A stretch of 64,000 nucleotides of DNA from Flavobacteriaceae bacterium UBA1903 (GCA_002337605.1 DDGL01000016.1:344973-408972), one strand, 5' to 3'. Shown: positions 41,436-50,643, counted from the stretch's first letter. Numbers and translations: made by a program. Notes: generated by a model from the sequence alone, not told the origin.

Positions 41436-42422
41436 ATGAAAGCAATGCAATTAAAAGAATATGGTGAAAACGCGAATTTTGAGATGAAGGACGTTGAAAA
41501 ACCATCCCTACGATCGGATCATGTTTTAGTGAAAATTGCTGCTTCGAGTATAAATACGGTAGATACCATGATAAGAAACATGGGAAATGACCTGCCCTTT
41601 GCACCTGCTATACCAGCAATTTTGGGAATGGACTTCGCAGGAACGGTAGAGGCACTTGGCGAAAATGTTACAGAATTTGCCGTAGGGGATGAGGTGTATG
41701 GGTGTGCTGGAGGTCTGGGAGAGCTGCAAGGTACCTTGGCAGACTATATTGTAGCAGACAGTAAGTTACTAGCTAAAAAAGCAAAAAATATTAGCATGAA
41801 AGAAGCTGCTGCGTTGCCCTTGGTGGGTATTACTGCGTACGAAGGTTTAATTCGTGCAGGAGTTTCGAAAGGCCAAAAGGTGTTGGTTCACGGAGGATCT
41901 GGTGGTGTTGGACATATCGCTCTACAACTGGCGAATCATTTTGGAGCTGAAGTATTCTCTACAGGCGGTGGTGATATTCAAATGGAGGTGATTAAAAATT
42001 TAGGGGCAACACCAATTAATTATAAAACCGAAACAGTAGAGCAGTATGTAGAAAAACACACCAATGGTGCTGGTTTTGACATTATTTATGACTCAGTAGG
42101 TGGCGAAAACTTATCAAAATCGTTTGAAGCGGCAGCACTCAATGCACACATAGCAACAACCGTATCATTGTGTGAACTCGATTTAAGCCCTGCGCATTTT
42201 AAAGGGTTAAGCTTGCACGTAGTATTTATGCTCATTCCCATGATACACAGTCATAATCGGAAAGCACACGGAGAAATTCTTGCAGCCCTCACTAAGATTA
42301 TTGAAGCAGGTGATTTAAAACCTATTGTAGATGAAAAGAACTTTTCACTGAAGGAACTAGGGGATGCCTATGCTCATTTGACAAGTGGTAAAGCTATTGG
42401 AAAAGTGGTAGTAGAGAATTAA
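41436..42422 (+). CDS. Quinone-reductase-like zinc-independent alcohol dehydrogenase family protein
   Basis: 328 residues of the medium-chain dehydrogenase fold: GMDFAGTVEALGENV, GDEVYGCAGG and the NADPH motif VLVHGGSGGVGHIALQLA. The catalytic zinc cysteine pattern is missing, so NADPH:quinone or enone reduction is the likely reaction. It diverges from the AraC regulator, which is the natural candidate controller. Confidence 0.88.
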   Translation: MKAMQLKEYGENANFEMKDVEKPSLRSDHVLVKIAASSINTVDTMIRNMGNDLPFAPAIPAILGMDFAGTVEALGENVTEFAVGDEVYGCAGGLGELQGTLADYIVADSKLLAKKAKNISMKEAAALPLVGITAYEGLIRAGVSKGQKVLVHGGSGGVGHIALQLANHFGAEVFSTGGGDIQMEVIKNLGATPINYKTETVEQYVEKHTNGAGFDIIYDSVGGENLSKSFEAAALNAHIATTVSLCELDLSPAHFKGLSLHVVFMLIPMIHSHNRKAHGEILAALTKIIEAGDLKPIVDEKNFSLKELGDAYAHLTSGKAIGKVVVEN

Positions 42423-42567
42423 TAGTATCATCTGGTCGAGCATTATTTGAAAGATTATGAGAATACTATTGAAATATCCAACACAGTTTTCGAGACCTAC
42501 TCGGGTATTCCTAAATGACCTCAATCCCACTGATAACAACATTTCAGTTATATATATATGGTAACTA

Positions 42568-43539
42568 ATGAAGAAGTTTGAACAAATTAACAAAGGATAT
42601 AACAGCGTTTTTAAAACCAATCGGTTAAGCGTGGGCATTGTGGTTCCCATCGAAAGGTACGCAATGGGGCCCGTGCCAACAATGCAAGATCATTTGCAGC
42701 GCGTGCAGCTTGTCGAGAAACTGGGATTTAAAGCGTTATGGATTCGTGATGTGCCGTTTCATGTACCCTCTTTTGGTGATGCAGGACAAATCTTCGATCC
42801 TTTTACTTATTTGGGCTATCTCGCTGGGCAAACCAAAGAGATTGCTTTAGGCGTTGCCAGCATTGCACTGCCCCTACACCATCCCGTTCACGTGGCAAAA
42901 AGTGCTGCAACGATAGACCAATTATCCAACGGACGATTGATTTTGGGTGTAGCTTCAGGTGACAGACCAGACGAATACCCTGCTATGGGCATCGACTTTG
43001 AGTCTCGTGAGGCACGTTTCCGCGAAAGTTTTAAGTACATCCGTAAAGCCCAGGAGAGCTTTCCAAGGGTAGAAACAAAACACTACGGAAATTTGAACGG
43101 ACATATCGATATACTGCCAAAAGTAACAGGACACAAAATCCCATTGTTAATGACCGGAAGTAGCCGACAAAGTCTGGAATGGAATGCTAAAAACGCTGAT
43201 GGATGGATGAACTATCCAAGAGATTTATACACTCAAAAACAAACGATCAGGCAATGGCGAAAATTGGTGAAAGAATATCACGAATTTGACAAACCCTTTA
43301 TGCAACCCTTATATGTGGTGTTGGAAAAGGACGACGATTTTAAGCCACAACCCATTCAATTGGGTTTCAGGATAGGAGCCAGATATTTAAAAGAGTATCT
43401 GCAAAAAGCAGAAGAAATAGGTGTGAATCACGTGGCACTTAACTTGAGATTTAATTCAAGAGATATGCAGAAAACACTGGAAGAAATTTCTGAAAAAGTA
43501 CTACCACATTTTAATCATTTAAAAGAAGAACTAGTATGA
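42568..43539 (+). CDS. Luciferase-like flavin-dependent oxidoreductase
   Basis: 323 residues of the bacterial-luciferase TIM-barrel fold: LVEKLGFKALWIRDVPFH, ALGVASIALPLHHPVHVAKSAATIDQLSNGRLILGVASGDRP, SSRQSLEWNAKNADGWM. It uses FMNH2 or F420-like flavin; substrate unknown. The gene end overlaps the SDR start by 4 bp (ATGA), so the two are likely one operon. Confidence 0.87.
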   Translation: MKKFEQINKGYNSVFKTNRLSVGIVVPIERYAMGPVPTMQDHLQRVQLVEKLGFKALWIRDVPFHVPSFGDAGQIFDPFTYLGYLAGQTKEIALGVASIALPLHHPVHVAKSAATIDQLSNGRLILGVASGDRPDEYPAMGIDFESREARFRESFKYIRKAQESFPRVETKHYGNLNGHIDILPKVTGHKIPLLMTGSSRQSLEWNAKNADGWMNYPRDLYTQKQTIRQWRKLVKEYHEFDKPFMQPLYVVLEKDDDFKPQPIQLGFRIGARYLKEYLQKAEEIGVNHVALNLRFNSRDMQKTLEEISEKVLPHFNHLKEELV

Positions 43540-44336
43540 GTAAAACAATTTTAATAACGGGAAGTACCGATGGAATCGGAAAATTGACCGCCATTAAGTT
43601 AGCTAAAGAAGGTCACAAAATATATGTGCACGGCCGAAATGAAGTTAAATTAGCCAAGGCAGTGCAAGAGGTTAAAGAAGAATCAAATAATGATGAAATA
43701 TACAGTTTTATAGCAGATTTTTCCGACTTGTCAGCTGTGCAAAAAATGGCGAGGCAGGTAAAAGATCAGGTTAGAGCGTTAGACATTCTCATCAATAATG
43801 CAGGTGTTTATAACAGTCCGCAATTACAAAATAAGGATGGGATTGATATGCGAATGGTAGTAAATTACCTCGCTCCTTATGTATTGACAAATGCACTACT
43901 TCCTACTTTAAAAAAAGGTACAGACATCCGTGTTATAAATCTGAGCTCAGCTGCACAAATGAGTGTTTCAGAAGAAGTATTAAAGGGAGTTCAAACAGCT
44001 ACAGAACAGCAAACCTATGCACAAAGTAAATTAGCATTGCTGATGTGGAGCTTTTATTTGGCTGAAAAAGAACCAGACATACAAGTAATCGCTGTTAATC
44101 CAGGATCGCTTTTAAATACTAAAATGGTAAAAGAAGCTTTTGGACATCATTATTCTTCTGTTGACAAAGGCGCAAACATTCTATATGATCTGGCAGTTTC
44201 ATATGCATATAAAGGAATTACTGAACAATATTTTGATAATGATAGAGGTGCTTTTGGAAATGCACACCAGGATGCCTACGACCAGCATAAAATAGAACGC
44301 CTGATAAGCGTAACAAATGAAATTTTAAACCACTGA
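43536..44336 (+). CDS. Short-chain dehydrogenase/reductase
   Basis: 266 residues. Rossmann motif TGSTDGIGKLTA, NNAG (LINNAGVY), active-site Ser region NLSSAAQ and YxxxK (YAQSKLALL). Catalytic residues present. Between a luciferase-like and a cupin gene; a detoxifying carbonyl reductase is plausible. Confidence 0.9.
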   Translation: MSKTILITGSTDGIGKLTAIKLAKEGHKIYVHGRNEVKLAKAVQEVKEESNNDEIYSFIADFSDLSAVQKMARQVKDQVRALDILINNAGVYNSPQLQNKDGIDMRMVVNYLAPYVLTNALLPTLKKGTDIRVINLSSAAQMSVSEEVLKGVQTATEQQTYAQSKLALLMWSFYLAEKEPDIQVIAVNPGSLLNTKMVKEAFGHHYSSVDKGANILYDLAVSYAYKGITEQYFDNDRGAFGNAHQDAYDQHKIERLISVTNEILNH

Positions 44337-44348
44337 AAACAGTATCTT

Positions 44349-45197
44349 ATGAAAAAGAATATTTTCCTTGTATTAGTAATAGCAATTGGGGTTTCAGCAA
44401 ATGCACAGACACCTAAAACAGACAACACAAAATCTATTAACGAAGTAGTAACAACTACAGATATAGAATGGGGGTGGTTAAACCCACTTCGGGGCGATAA
44501 AAGTCCTGCAGCCGGAAAACTCTGGGGTGATCGTACTGGAGCGGATGCGTCTGGTTTTTTAGTTAAGTTCAAAAAAGGGTTCTCTTCACCACAACACATT
44601 CATAATGTCACCTACCGTGGTGTGGTTATTAAGGGATTATTGCACAATGATGATGAAGAAGCTGAGGAAATGTGGTTGCCCTCAGGTTCATTCTGGCAAC
44701 AGCCAGCAGGAGAAGCACACATTACCGCAGCAGCGGGTAAAGAAAATATGGCGTATATCGAAATTCAGGAAGGTCCGTATTTAGTAAAACCAACCACTGA
44801 GGCTTTTGATAATGGTGAACGCCCTGTAAATGTGGATCCAACAAATCTGGTTTGGTTAAACGCCTCAGATATTACATGGGTTTCAGATGACAGCACGATA
44901 CAAACTGCTTTTTTATGGGGAAGCCATAAAGAAGGTGAGTTGAATGGGTCACTTATAAAATTGCCGAAAGGCTTTAAAGGTGAAATCAAAAATATGAGTC
45001 GGAATTTTAGAGCCGTAATTATTCAAGGAAGTATTAAGCATCGTGTTTCTGAAAAAGGAGAAGAATCTACTTTGGAAGCTGGAACCTATTTTGGAGCTGC
45101 TGAGAATTCAATGCATACAATTACTTCAGCAGCCAGCGAAAGTATTATCTATATCAGGGCAAATGGAAGGTTTGAGGTAGTTTCAGCTCAAGAATAA
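44349..45197 (+). CDS. Secreted double-cupin (DUF4437-like) protein
   Basis: 282 residues. Signal peptide (about 1-20, SANAQ) and two cupin halves (WGDRTGADASGFLVKF with HIHN and AGEAHITA; then LWGSHKEGELNGSLIKLP with a second set). The first half keeps metal-ligand histidines (QHIHN, EAHI); the second half has a single His late. Function unknown. It follows the SDR gene by 12 bp. Confidence 0.8.
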   Translation: MKKNIFLVLVIAIGVSANAQTPKTDNTKSINEVVTTTDIEWGWLNPLRGDKSPAAGKLWGDRTGADASGFLVKFKKGFSSPQHIHNVTYRGVVIKGLLHNDDEEAEEMWLPSGSFWQQPAGEAHITAAAGKENMAYIEIQEGPYLVKPTTEAFDNGERPVNVDPTNLVWLNASDITWVSDDSTIQTAFLWGSHKEGELNGSLIKLPKGFKGEIKNMSRNFRAVIIQGSIKHRVSEKGEESTLEAGTYFGAAENSMHTITSAASESIIYIRANGRFEVVSAQE

Positions 45198-45314
45198 GTC
45201 AATGCTTTAAAATTTCTGCAAAAAGTATTCAAGGTTCTGCGAAATAGATACGTTTTTTAAAGCTGTTAAAAAGAAATTTGCCTTATAAAATCATTAAAAA
45301 TAATTTAGGCAAAA

Positions 45315-45377
45315 ATGGAAACAAATAAATTTGGTAAACAAGGTTGGACACCTGATATCATCACAAAATTTTATTAA
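45315..45377 (+). pseudogene. Fossil start of a short-chain dehydrogenase gene
   Basis: ATG at 45315 opens METNKFGKQGWTPDII, then diverges and stops after 20 codons. The GWTP start is the usual N-terminus of a group of short-chain dehydrogenases whose next residues would be a Leu-x-Gly-Lys-x2-x-Ile-Thr-Gly fold motif. Only the first part survives, so a deletion has removed the body of the gene. It ends just before the ArsR-type gene. Confidence 0.5.
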
Positions 45378-45417
45378 TTCATTTTTATATATCGGTATTT
45401 ATAGATATGTTTGTGTT

Positions 45418-45720
45418 ATGGATTTGAAATCGGCTACTGAAATAGGAAAATGTTTATCGAACCAGACCAGGGTACAAATACTGGAATGGCTAAAAGCACC
45501 AGAAAAACATTTTCCGCCACACGAGACCTTAAAGCATTTTAAAGATGGGGTTTGTGTCACCTATATTCAGGAAAAAGCCGGATTGTCACAATCGACCATT
45601 TCAACCTACTTAACCAATATGGAAAAATGTGGCCTTTTAATTTCAACACGACATGGGAAATGGACGTATTTAAAGAGGGATGAGGCGATGATACAACAAT
45701 TTGCAGATTTTATAATTTAA
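45418..45720 (+). CDS. ArsR-family regulator
   Basis: 100 residues from the ATG at 45418; an upstream in-frame ATG at 45331 would add a non-homologous hydrophobic stretch across the promoter. Winged helix features: IGKCLSNQTRVQILEWL, TYIQEKAGLSQSTISTYLTNMEKCGLL and the wing TRHGKWTYLKRD. Metal-binding cysteines of the ArsR type are not clear, so it may respond to another ligand. It likely controls the next genes. Confidence 0.85.
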   Translation: MDLKSATEIGKCLSNQTRVQILEWLKAPEKHFPPHETLKHFKDGVCVTYIQEKAGLSQSTISTYLTNMEKCGLLISTRHGKWTYLKRDEAMIQQFADFII

Positions 45721-45762
45721 AAAATTTGAAAAACATATCTACATATACCAATATAACAAATT

Positions 45763-46032
45763 ATGAAAACACTTGTGGACATCCTCGGTTGGTCGGGTTC
45801 TGGCTTTATCGTTTTTGCTTATGCTCTAACGCTTATTGAAAGTAAAAGATATTTGGACTATGGCAAATATTTGAACTTGCTTGGCGGGCTTTTAATCGCT
45901 GTAAACTGTTATTACTACAATGCAATTCCGCCTTTTGTAACCAATTTGCTTTGGAGTGTCATTGCAACATTCACAATCTATAAAACCAGAAAGGTGAAAC
46001 CAAAGAACCATAAAAAGCAGTGTTTAACTTAA
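45763..46032 (+). CDS. Small three-helix membrane protein (CBU_0592-like)
   Basis: 89 residues: helices at about 4-24, 35-52 and 56-73 with GWSGSGFIVFAYAL and NLLGGLLIAVNCYYY. It matches what I recall of the CBU_0592-like membrane family. It overlaps the next frame's upstream extension only. Function unknown. Confidence 0.7.
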   Translation: MKTLVDILGWSGSGFIVFAYALTLIESKRYLDYGKYLNLLGGLLIAVNCYYYNAIPPFVTNLLWSVIATFTIYKTRKVKPKNHKKQCLT

Positions 46033-46043
46033 AAAAAGATACT

Positions 46044-46646
46044 ATGAAAATTTTAATTATTGGAGGAAATGGAACCATAGGAAAAACAGTGGTCGCCCAT
46101 TTCAAAGAAAACAACGAAGTTATAATCGCTGGAAGAACGAGTGGCGATGTAACGGTCGATATTGCAGAAAGTGAATCCATAGAAGCGATGTTTAAAAAAA
46201 CAGGAAAACTGGATGCCATTATCTGTATCGCTGGTGAGGCCAAATGGGACGATTTCAATACCCTTACGGAAGACGATTACTATATGGGTCTTAAAAGTAA
46301 ATTGATGGGGCAAGTTAATCTGGTTCGGATAGGACAACATTACGTAAACCCTAATGGATCGATAACGTTATCAACAGGCATTTTAGCAGACGACCCTGTT
46401 GTAAAAACAACGAGTGCGGCCATGGTTAATGGCGGGATCCACAGTTTTGTGCAAGCTGTTGCCCTTGAAATTGAAAAGGGTATTAGAGTGAATGTAGTCT
46501 CTTCAGGAATGGTGGAAGCAGCGTATGAAAAGTATAAAGAGTATTTTCCGGGCCACAATCCTATCCCAATGAAAAAAGTGGTTAACGGCTATGTGCGGAG
46601 TGTTAACGGAAAAGGAAATGGGGAAGTGATTAGAATATACGATTAA
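46044..46646 (+). CDS. Short-chain dehydrogenase/reductase
   Basis: 200 residues from the ATG at 46044, 11 bp after the preceding stop; a start at 46020 would overlap it. It begins KILIIGGNGTIGKTVVAHF, a shortened Rossmann motif, with IAGEAKWDDF and a central STGILAD and YEKYKEYF region. The catalytic Tyr is not in the canonical YxxxK position, so this may be a divergent or non-catalytic family member. Confidence 0.8.
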   Translation: MKILIIGGNGTIGKTVVAHFKENNEVIIAGRTSGDVTVDIAESESIEAMFKKTGKLDAIICIAGEAKWDDFNTLTEDDYYMGLKSKLMGQVNLVRIGQHYVNPNGSITLSTGILADDPVVKTTSAAMVNGGIHSFVQAVALEIEKGIRVNVVSSGMVEAAYEKYKEYFPGHNPIPMKKVVNGYVRSVNGKGNGEVIRIYD

Positions 46647-46753
46647 AGAGCACCCGTTCTAAAAAGAAATTACTTTACATGTGCGTGCACAAAACAGCAT
46701 ACGCATTAGGTTTAAAATCCCGTGCTATTTCAATAAGACCTCCACCATTAAAA

Positions 46754-47365
46754 CTATCTGCTTTTAAATAGTTTTTTGATCGCATTTAGAAAGGTGTTTT
46801 CTAATTTTTCAAAGGATTTTGGGTTTATAGCTTTTAAAATGGTTGCTGCAATGGGTTTGTCTTCAGAAGTCACGGCTATATCATATACGGCTGCTTCTAA
46901 AGTATAGGTAGTTATTTCTTTCTTTTCGTAAACAAGGTCATCCTCATTCCTGCTATTTAACTTCAAGGGTTCTAAGGAATTCATATAATTATGTAAAGAT
47001 TTGGCGAGTACTGTATCTACGATCATCTCTTTTTGTGAAGCCAAGAGCACTTTGTCAATACCTTTGTTTTTACATTGTAATACAAACGCATTAATATCTT
47101 CTTGTGTATGGTCTTCTTTATGTTCAATTTCTGGAAACAGTTCGTGCATTTTTAACGGGGCAATGCCTTCAGCAGCCAACAACAAGGCCATTTTGTCCTC
47201 AAAACGGTTTTGAAGCTCCCTGTCCTCAGTGTTAGCAAAAACTAACATGCGATCAAATTGCTGTTTTTTAAATTCATTTGACATCCATTGTGACGGGATT
47301 GTTTTTGAAGTTGAACATCCCGTACAAATGAGTAATGCAAGCGAAAGCCAGGTAATACTTTTCAT
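46754..47365 (-). CDS. Lipoprotein of unknown function
   Basis: 203 residues. Signal peptide with lipobox ICTGC (Cys17). The rest is mixed alpha/beta with FDRMLVFANTEDRELQNRFED, IDKVLLASQKEMIVD. I do not recognise a domain. It lies 50 bp downstream of the haloacid-dehalogenase-like gene on the same strand. Confidence 0.65.
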   Translation of the reverse strand: MKSITWLSLALLICTGCSTSKTIPSQWMSNEFKKQQFDRMLVFANTEDRELQNRFEDKMALLLAAEGIAPLKMHELFPEIEHKEDHTQEDINAFVLQCKNKGIDKVLLASQKEMIVDTVLAKSLHNYMNSLEPLKLNSRNEDDLVYEKKEITTYTLEAAVYDIAVTSEDKPIAATILKAINPKSFEKLENTFLNAIKKLFKSR

Positions 47366-47415
47366 AAAATGAAGTTTTATGCAAGATAACCAAAATCGTA
47401 TTTATCGTTGACGCG

Positions 47416-48216
47416 CTACTTCTTGAAAGCGATTAATTTTTCAGAAATTTTAAGTAAATCGGGTTCATTTATCTCCACGTTTGGCGCCAAAGGAAACAGT
47501 TGTTGCCCTGGCCTGCTAATAAAGGCTGCTCGCCATCCAGCCCAGAGTGCTCCTGCAACATCCCATCCGTGAGCTGCAATAAGCATGCATTCTTCTGGTT
47601 TTATACCCATTTTACGGGCTGCCCAGGAATATGTGTCTGTAAAGGGTTTAAACTTACCTACTTCCTCCACACTTAGTCGTTCATCAAAATACTCAGTTAA
47701 ACCTGCGTTTTCAAATTGCTTTTTCACACCTTCATTTGAAGAATTTGTGAAGGATACTAGTGTATAACCGTCATTTTTTAATTGGGCTAAGGCTTTTTTA
47801 ACCTCAGGATGCGAAGGCAATCCGCGCAATGAGTTTACGACTGTATTGTGTGCCTCTTCTTCGGATATTTCGATATTATTATTTGCGGCAACCATTTGTA
47901 GGGCTGCAGCGCCAATGGTTCCGAAATGCTTGTAGTGTCCGCTTGCGGTTGTTACTAATGAATACTGTAGCATAGTTGTAAACCAAAGGGATAGTAAGTC
48001 ATCCCGATCGTTCAATGCTTTGCTTATTACCTGTTTCATATCGGTAAGATCCAGAAGTGTTTCGTTAACATCAAAGAATAGTACTTTTGGTCTTACGCTA
48101 TTGTTGTTTTTCATAGTGTTTTCTTTTGATTGCCCTAATACCATGTGGGGGATTAGTATTCCTGTTGTTCCTAGTAACCCCAGATTTTTTATAAAATTTC
48201 TTCTGTTATTGTTCAT
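47416..48216 (-). CDS. Haloacid dehalogenase-like hydrolase with Tat signal
   Basis: 266 residues from the ATG at 48216, chosen because a twin-arginine signal (NNRRNFIKNLGLLG) then starts the protein; the longer frame runs 57 bp further into the frnE-like gene. HAD motifs: nucleophile FFDVNETLLDL, VSFTNSSNEG, GKFKPFTDTYSWA and AAHGWDVAGALWAG. Type II L-2-haloacid dehalogenase or a relative; the physiological substrate is unknown. The Tat signal implies export. Confidence 0.83.
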   Translation of the reverse strand: MNNNRRNFIKNLGLLGTTGILIPHMVLGQSKENTMKNNNSVRPKVLFFDVNETLLDLTDMKQVISKALNDRDDLLSLWFTTMLQYSLVTTASGHYKHFGTIGAAALQMVAANNNIEISEEEAHNTVVNSLRGLPSHPEVKKALAQLKNDGYTLVSFTNSSNEGVKKQFENAGLTEYFDERLSVEEVGKFKPFTDTYSWAARKMGIKPEECMLIAAHGWDVAGALWAGWRAAFISRPGQQLFPLAPNVEINEPDLLKISEKLIAFKK

Positions 48217-48862
48217 ATTTAATATCATGCTGTTCAGCAATAACTCTTTTAAACACATCAACTGGTTGCGCACCTGTTACAGCACTTTTTTTATCGAAAA
48301 CGATTGTAGGAACTGAGGTAACTCCAAGGTTCTTCCAATATTCTTGTTTGCTTCTTACGTCAGAGCGTGCTTCTTCACTATCCAATTTTGCCAGCGCTTC
48401 CTCTGCATTTAACCCAACATCTACTAAGGCCTGCTTTAATACCGTCCTGTCTGAAACATCTTTGCGTTCGCTGAAAAAGGCGTTCGTTAACCGCATTTTC
48501 AGTTCGGTTTGCTTACCGAAGGCTTTCGCATATTCCAATAAAATATGTGCATCGAACGTATTCACCATTCTCATAGCATCAAAATAATCAAAGGTAAACC
48601 CAAGCTCTTTACCAATGTGGGTCATTCGCTGTTGCGATTCCTTTTGTTGTGCTAAGGTCGAACCGTACTTTTGAGTAATATGTTCCGTTACACTTTGTCC
48701 CTCGGGAGGCATAGCTGGATTCAATTCAAACGGATGCCAGGTTATGTCAACCTGGTCTTCCATTCCTAATTCTGATATCGCTTTTTCTAATCGTTTGTAT
48801 CCAATGGTACACCAGGGGCACACCACATCGGATACAATATCTATTTTCAATTTTTCTTTCAT
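48206..48862 (-). CDS. DsbA-family oxidoreductase (FrnE-like)
   Basis: 218 residues. Thioredoxin-fold with active site CPWC (VVCPWCTIGYKRL) and a helical insertion, then GVTSVPTIVFDKKSAVTGAQP carrying the cis-Pro. No signal peptide, so it acts in the cytoplasm. FrnE-like proteins resist oxidative stress. It overlaps the dehalogenase gene by 11 bp. Confidence 0.9.
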   Translation of the reverse strand: MKEKLKIDIVSDVVCPWCTIGYKRLEKAISELGMEDQVDITWHPFELNPAMPPEGQSVTEHITQKYGSTLAQQKESQQRMTHIGKELGFTFDYFDAMRMVNTFDAHILLEYAKAFGKQTELKMRLTNAFFSERKDVSDRTVLKQALVDVGLNAEEALAKLDSEEARSDVRSKQEYWKNLGVTSVPTIVFDKKSAVTGAQPVDVFKRVIAEQHDIKYEQ

Positions 48863-48938
48863 AATTTAATTTTTTAATAATAGACCTTCCTAATAAACGG
48901 AAGGTCTATCGTTATCAACCAACCTGTGATTTTTGGGA

Positions 48939-49502
48939 TTAGGAAACCACATTTTCTTTAGACCAGGCAAATTTTTCGAAAGGTGCATCCACAGGTGTGT
49001 TAGCAATATGGTTTACATAATTACTAATGGTCTTTTGGGATACCCCTAAAATGATTTCCAAGACTTGTGTTTCGCTATAACCGACCTTATAAAAAGTGTC
49101 TAAATCTTCCTGGGTCACATGACCTCTATTTCTAACAATAGTTAACGTCATGGTGCGTAAAGCCTCTAATTTTGGGTTTTCAAGAGCTGTTTCGTTGCGC
49201 AATGCTTCTGTAATGGCATCGTCTACCTTCATCCCTTTAGCGATTCCCGTATGCGCAGGCACACAATAATGACAAGCGTGTTCTACGTTTATGGTTTGCC
49301 ATACTACGGTTAATTCTTCCTCATTAAATGAAGTTTCAGTAAATAGCTGATGTAATGTTTGGTACGCCTCTAAAATTTTTGGCGCTCCTGCCAGCACTCC
49401 GTGCAAAGCAGGAATCATACCGTATGCTTTTTGAGATTTTTCTAACAGTTGCTTGCTATCTTCTGGTGTAGTTTCTAGGTTGTGAATTTTTAATGTTGTC
49501 AT
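48939..49502 (-). CDS. Carboxymuconolactone decarboxylase-family (AhpD-like) protein
   Basis: 187 residues, helical, with the AhpD-type active site E-x-x-x-x-H-x-C-x2-C-x3-H in VEHACHYCVPAHTG. A peroxidase-linked thiol reductase is likely. It is in the run controlled by the nearby TetR-type regulator. The C-terminal part lacks other domains. Confidence 0.88.
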   Translation of the reverse strand: MTTLKIHNLETTPEDSKQLLEKSQKAYGMIPALHGVLAGAPKILEAYQTLHQLFTETSFNEEELTVVWQTINVEHACHYCVPAHTGIAKGMKVDDAITEALRNETALENPKLEALRTMTLTIVRNRGHVTQEDLDTFYKVGYSETQVLEIILGVSQKTISNYVNHIANTPVDAPFEKFAWSKENVVS

Positions 49503-49551
49503 AATTTCTGTTTTAATTACTATTTATTTTAAATTTTAGTGGTAGTATATT

Positions 49552-49983
49552 TTATATGCAGCAAGCGAGATCATCCAGATATTTTTCAAATGAATTTTTT
49601 CGGAACAAATGAAAGATGGAGTGCAGATCCTGATGCGATAGCTCGTTCGCAATGCTGTAATTTTTTGTGGCAAGAAATGATTTAAACTCATTTAAATTAT
49701 TGGTCTTCATGGCTGCTCTCCTCAATAGTTTGGTGAGTTCTTTTTTCGTAAACGTATCCTGACCTACTTCATAGATTTTTTCAGAATTTTTGGCTTCCCT
49801 CAAAAAATTACGGTATTTAAATTCGTTTTCAGATGCAACTTCCACCATGAAGTTAGAAATTTGATGGGAGGGTGATGAAACCATTTCATCTGTAGCAATA
49901 CTGTTTGAAACAGTAATAAAGTTTTGTGCTATAACCGATATCGAGATCAGTAGTAGTGCAATGGTTGAGAGTACATAGTTCAT
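49552..49983 (-). CDS. Secreted protein of unknown function
   Basis: 143 residues. A signal peptide (about 1-19, SVIAQ) and then a helical region with two cysteines at the C-terminus (LACCI). The ATG lies 15 bp below an operator identical to the one of the TetR-type gene, so it leads the AhpD/FrnE/HAD run. Family unknown. Confidence 0.65.
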   Translation of the reverse strand: MNYVLSTIALLLISISVIAQNFITVSNSIATDEMVSSPSHQISNFMVEVASENEFKYRNFLREAKNSEKIYEVGQDTFTKKELTKLLRRAAMKTNNLNEFKSFLATKNYSIANELSHQDLHSIFHLFRKNSFEKYLDDLACCI

Positions 49984-49998
49984 AATAAAAGGTTTTTA

Positions 49999-50018
49999 AA
50001 CTAAACAATCGGTTAGTT
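49999..50018. promoter_or_regulatory. TetR-type operator, copy 1
   Basis: AACTAAACAATCGGTTAGTT: arms AACTAA and TTAGTT around an 8-bp centre. It overlaps a weak -7 element (TAGTTTAA on the minus strand) of the gene starting at 49983. Confidence 0.7.
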
Positions 50019-50036
50019 TTGAGTTAAAAAAAATGC

Positions 50037-50600
50037 TTAGAGATTTTTAAAAATATTTTTTATATAATTATCAAGTTGGGTTTTATTAAAAATTCTGGTT
50101 GCTGAAGAAAGGCCGAACATCGATATTAAAAGATAATCTGCCTGTTCTTCTATAATAGTTTCGCTTTTAGTAGTATCCTGCCTGAGTTTGGTGGCAAAAA
50201 CTTCTTTCACATCATTGGTAAATTGTGAGAGTAATTCTTTGATACAATCTTGGCAATCCTCTCGTATTTCATTAGCAGTATTGGTGATTAAACAACCTTT
50301 CCCGAAATCTGTAACTTTTGTAAACGCTATAAAATCATAGAAATATTGTTTAATTCCCATAACATCATCAGAAGATGCTTTTAACGTCTCGATAAGTTTA
50401 TTCAACTTCTGTTTATAGCACTTTAAGCTTTCCATAAAAAGCCCATCCTTGCTCCCAAAACTTGAATAAATAGAAAACTTATTAATTCCCATTTCCTTTT
50501 CAAGCATTTGCATAGAAGTGGTTTCATACCCATTACGCCAGAAAAGATTCATCGCCTTTTCTACTACTTCTTGCTCGTTATACTTTTTTGTTCTAGGCAT
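50037..50600 (-). CDS. TetR/AcrR-family repressor
   Basis: 187 residues from the ATG at 50600. An in-frame ATG at 50633 lies inside the operator, so the shorter start is preferred. Helix-turn-helix at about 10-55 (EVVEKAMNLFWRNGYETTSMQMLEKEMGINKFSIYSSFGSK); the rest is the helical ligand domain with CLITNTANEI. The two 20-bp operators in front of this gene and in front of the run at 49983 suggest autoregulation and control of that run. The FUSC gene diverges. Confidence 0.92.
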   Translation of the reverse strand: MPRTKKYNEQEVVEKAMNLFWRNGYETTSMQMLEKEMGINKFSIYSSFGSKDGLFMESLKCYKQKLNKLIETLKASSDDVMGIKQYFYDFIAFTKVTDFGKGCLITNTANEIREDCQDCIKELLSQFTNDVKEVFATKLRQDTTKSETIIEEQADYLLISMFGLSSATRIFNKTQLDNYIKNIFKNL

Positions 50601-50623
50601 TATTAAATTACTTGATGGCACAA

Positions 50624-50643
50624 AACTAAACAATCGGTTAGTT
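50624..50643. promoter_or_regulatory. TetR-type operator, copy 2
   Basis: Identical to copy 1. It overlaps the -7 element TAGTTTTG (50621-50628, minus strand) of the tetR-type gene, the right place for repression of its own promoter. Confidence 0.78.
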
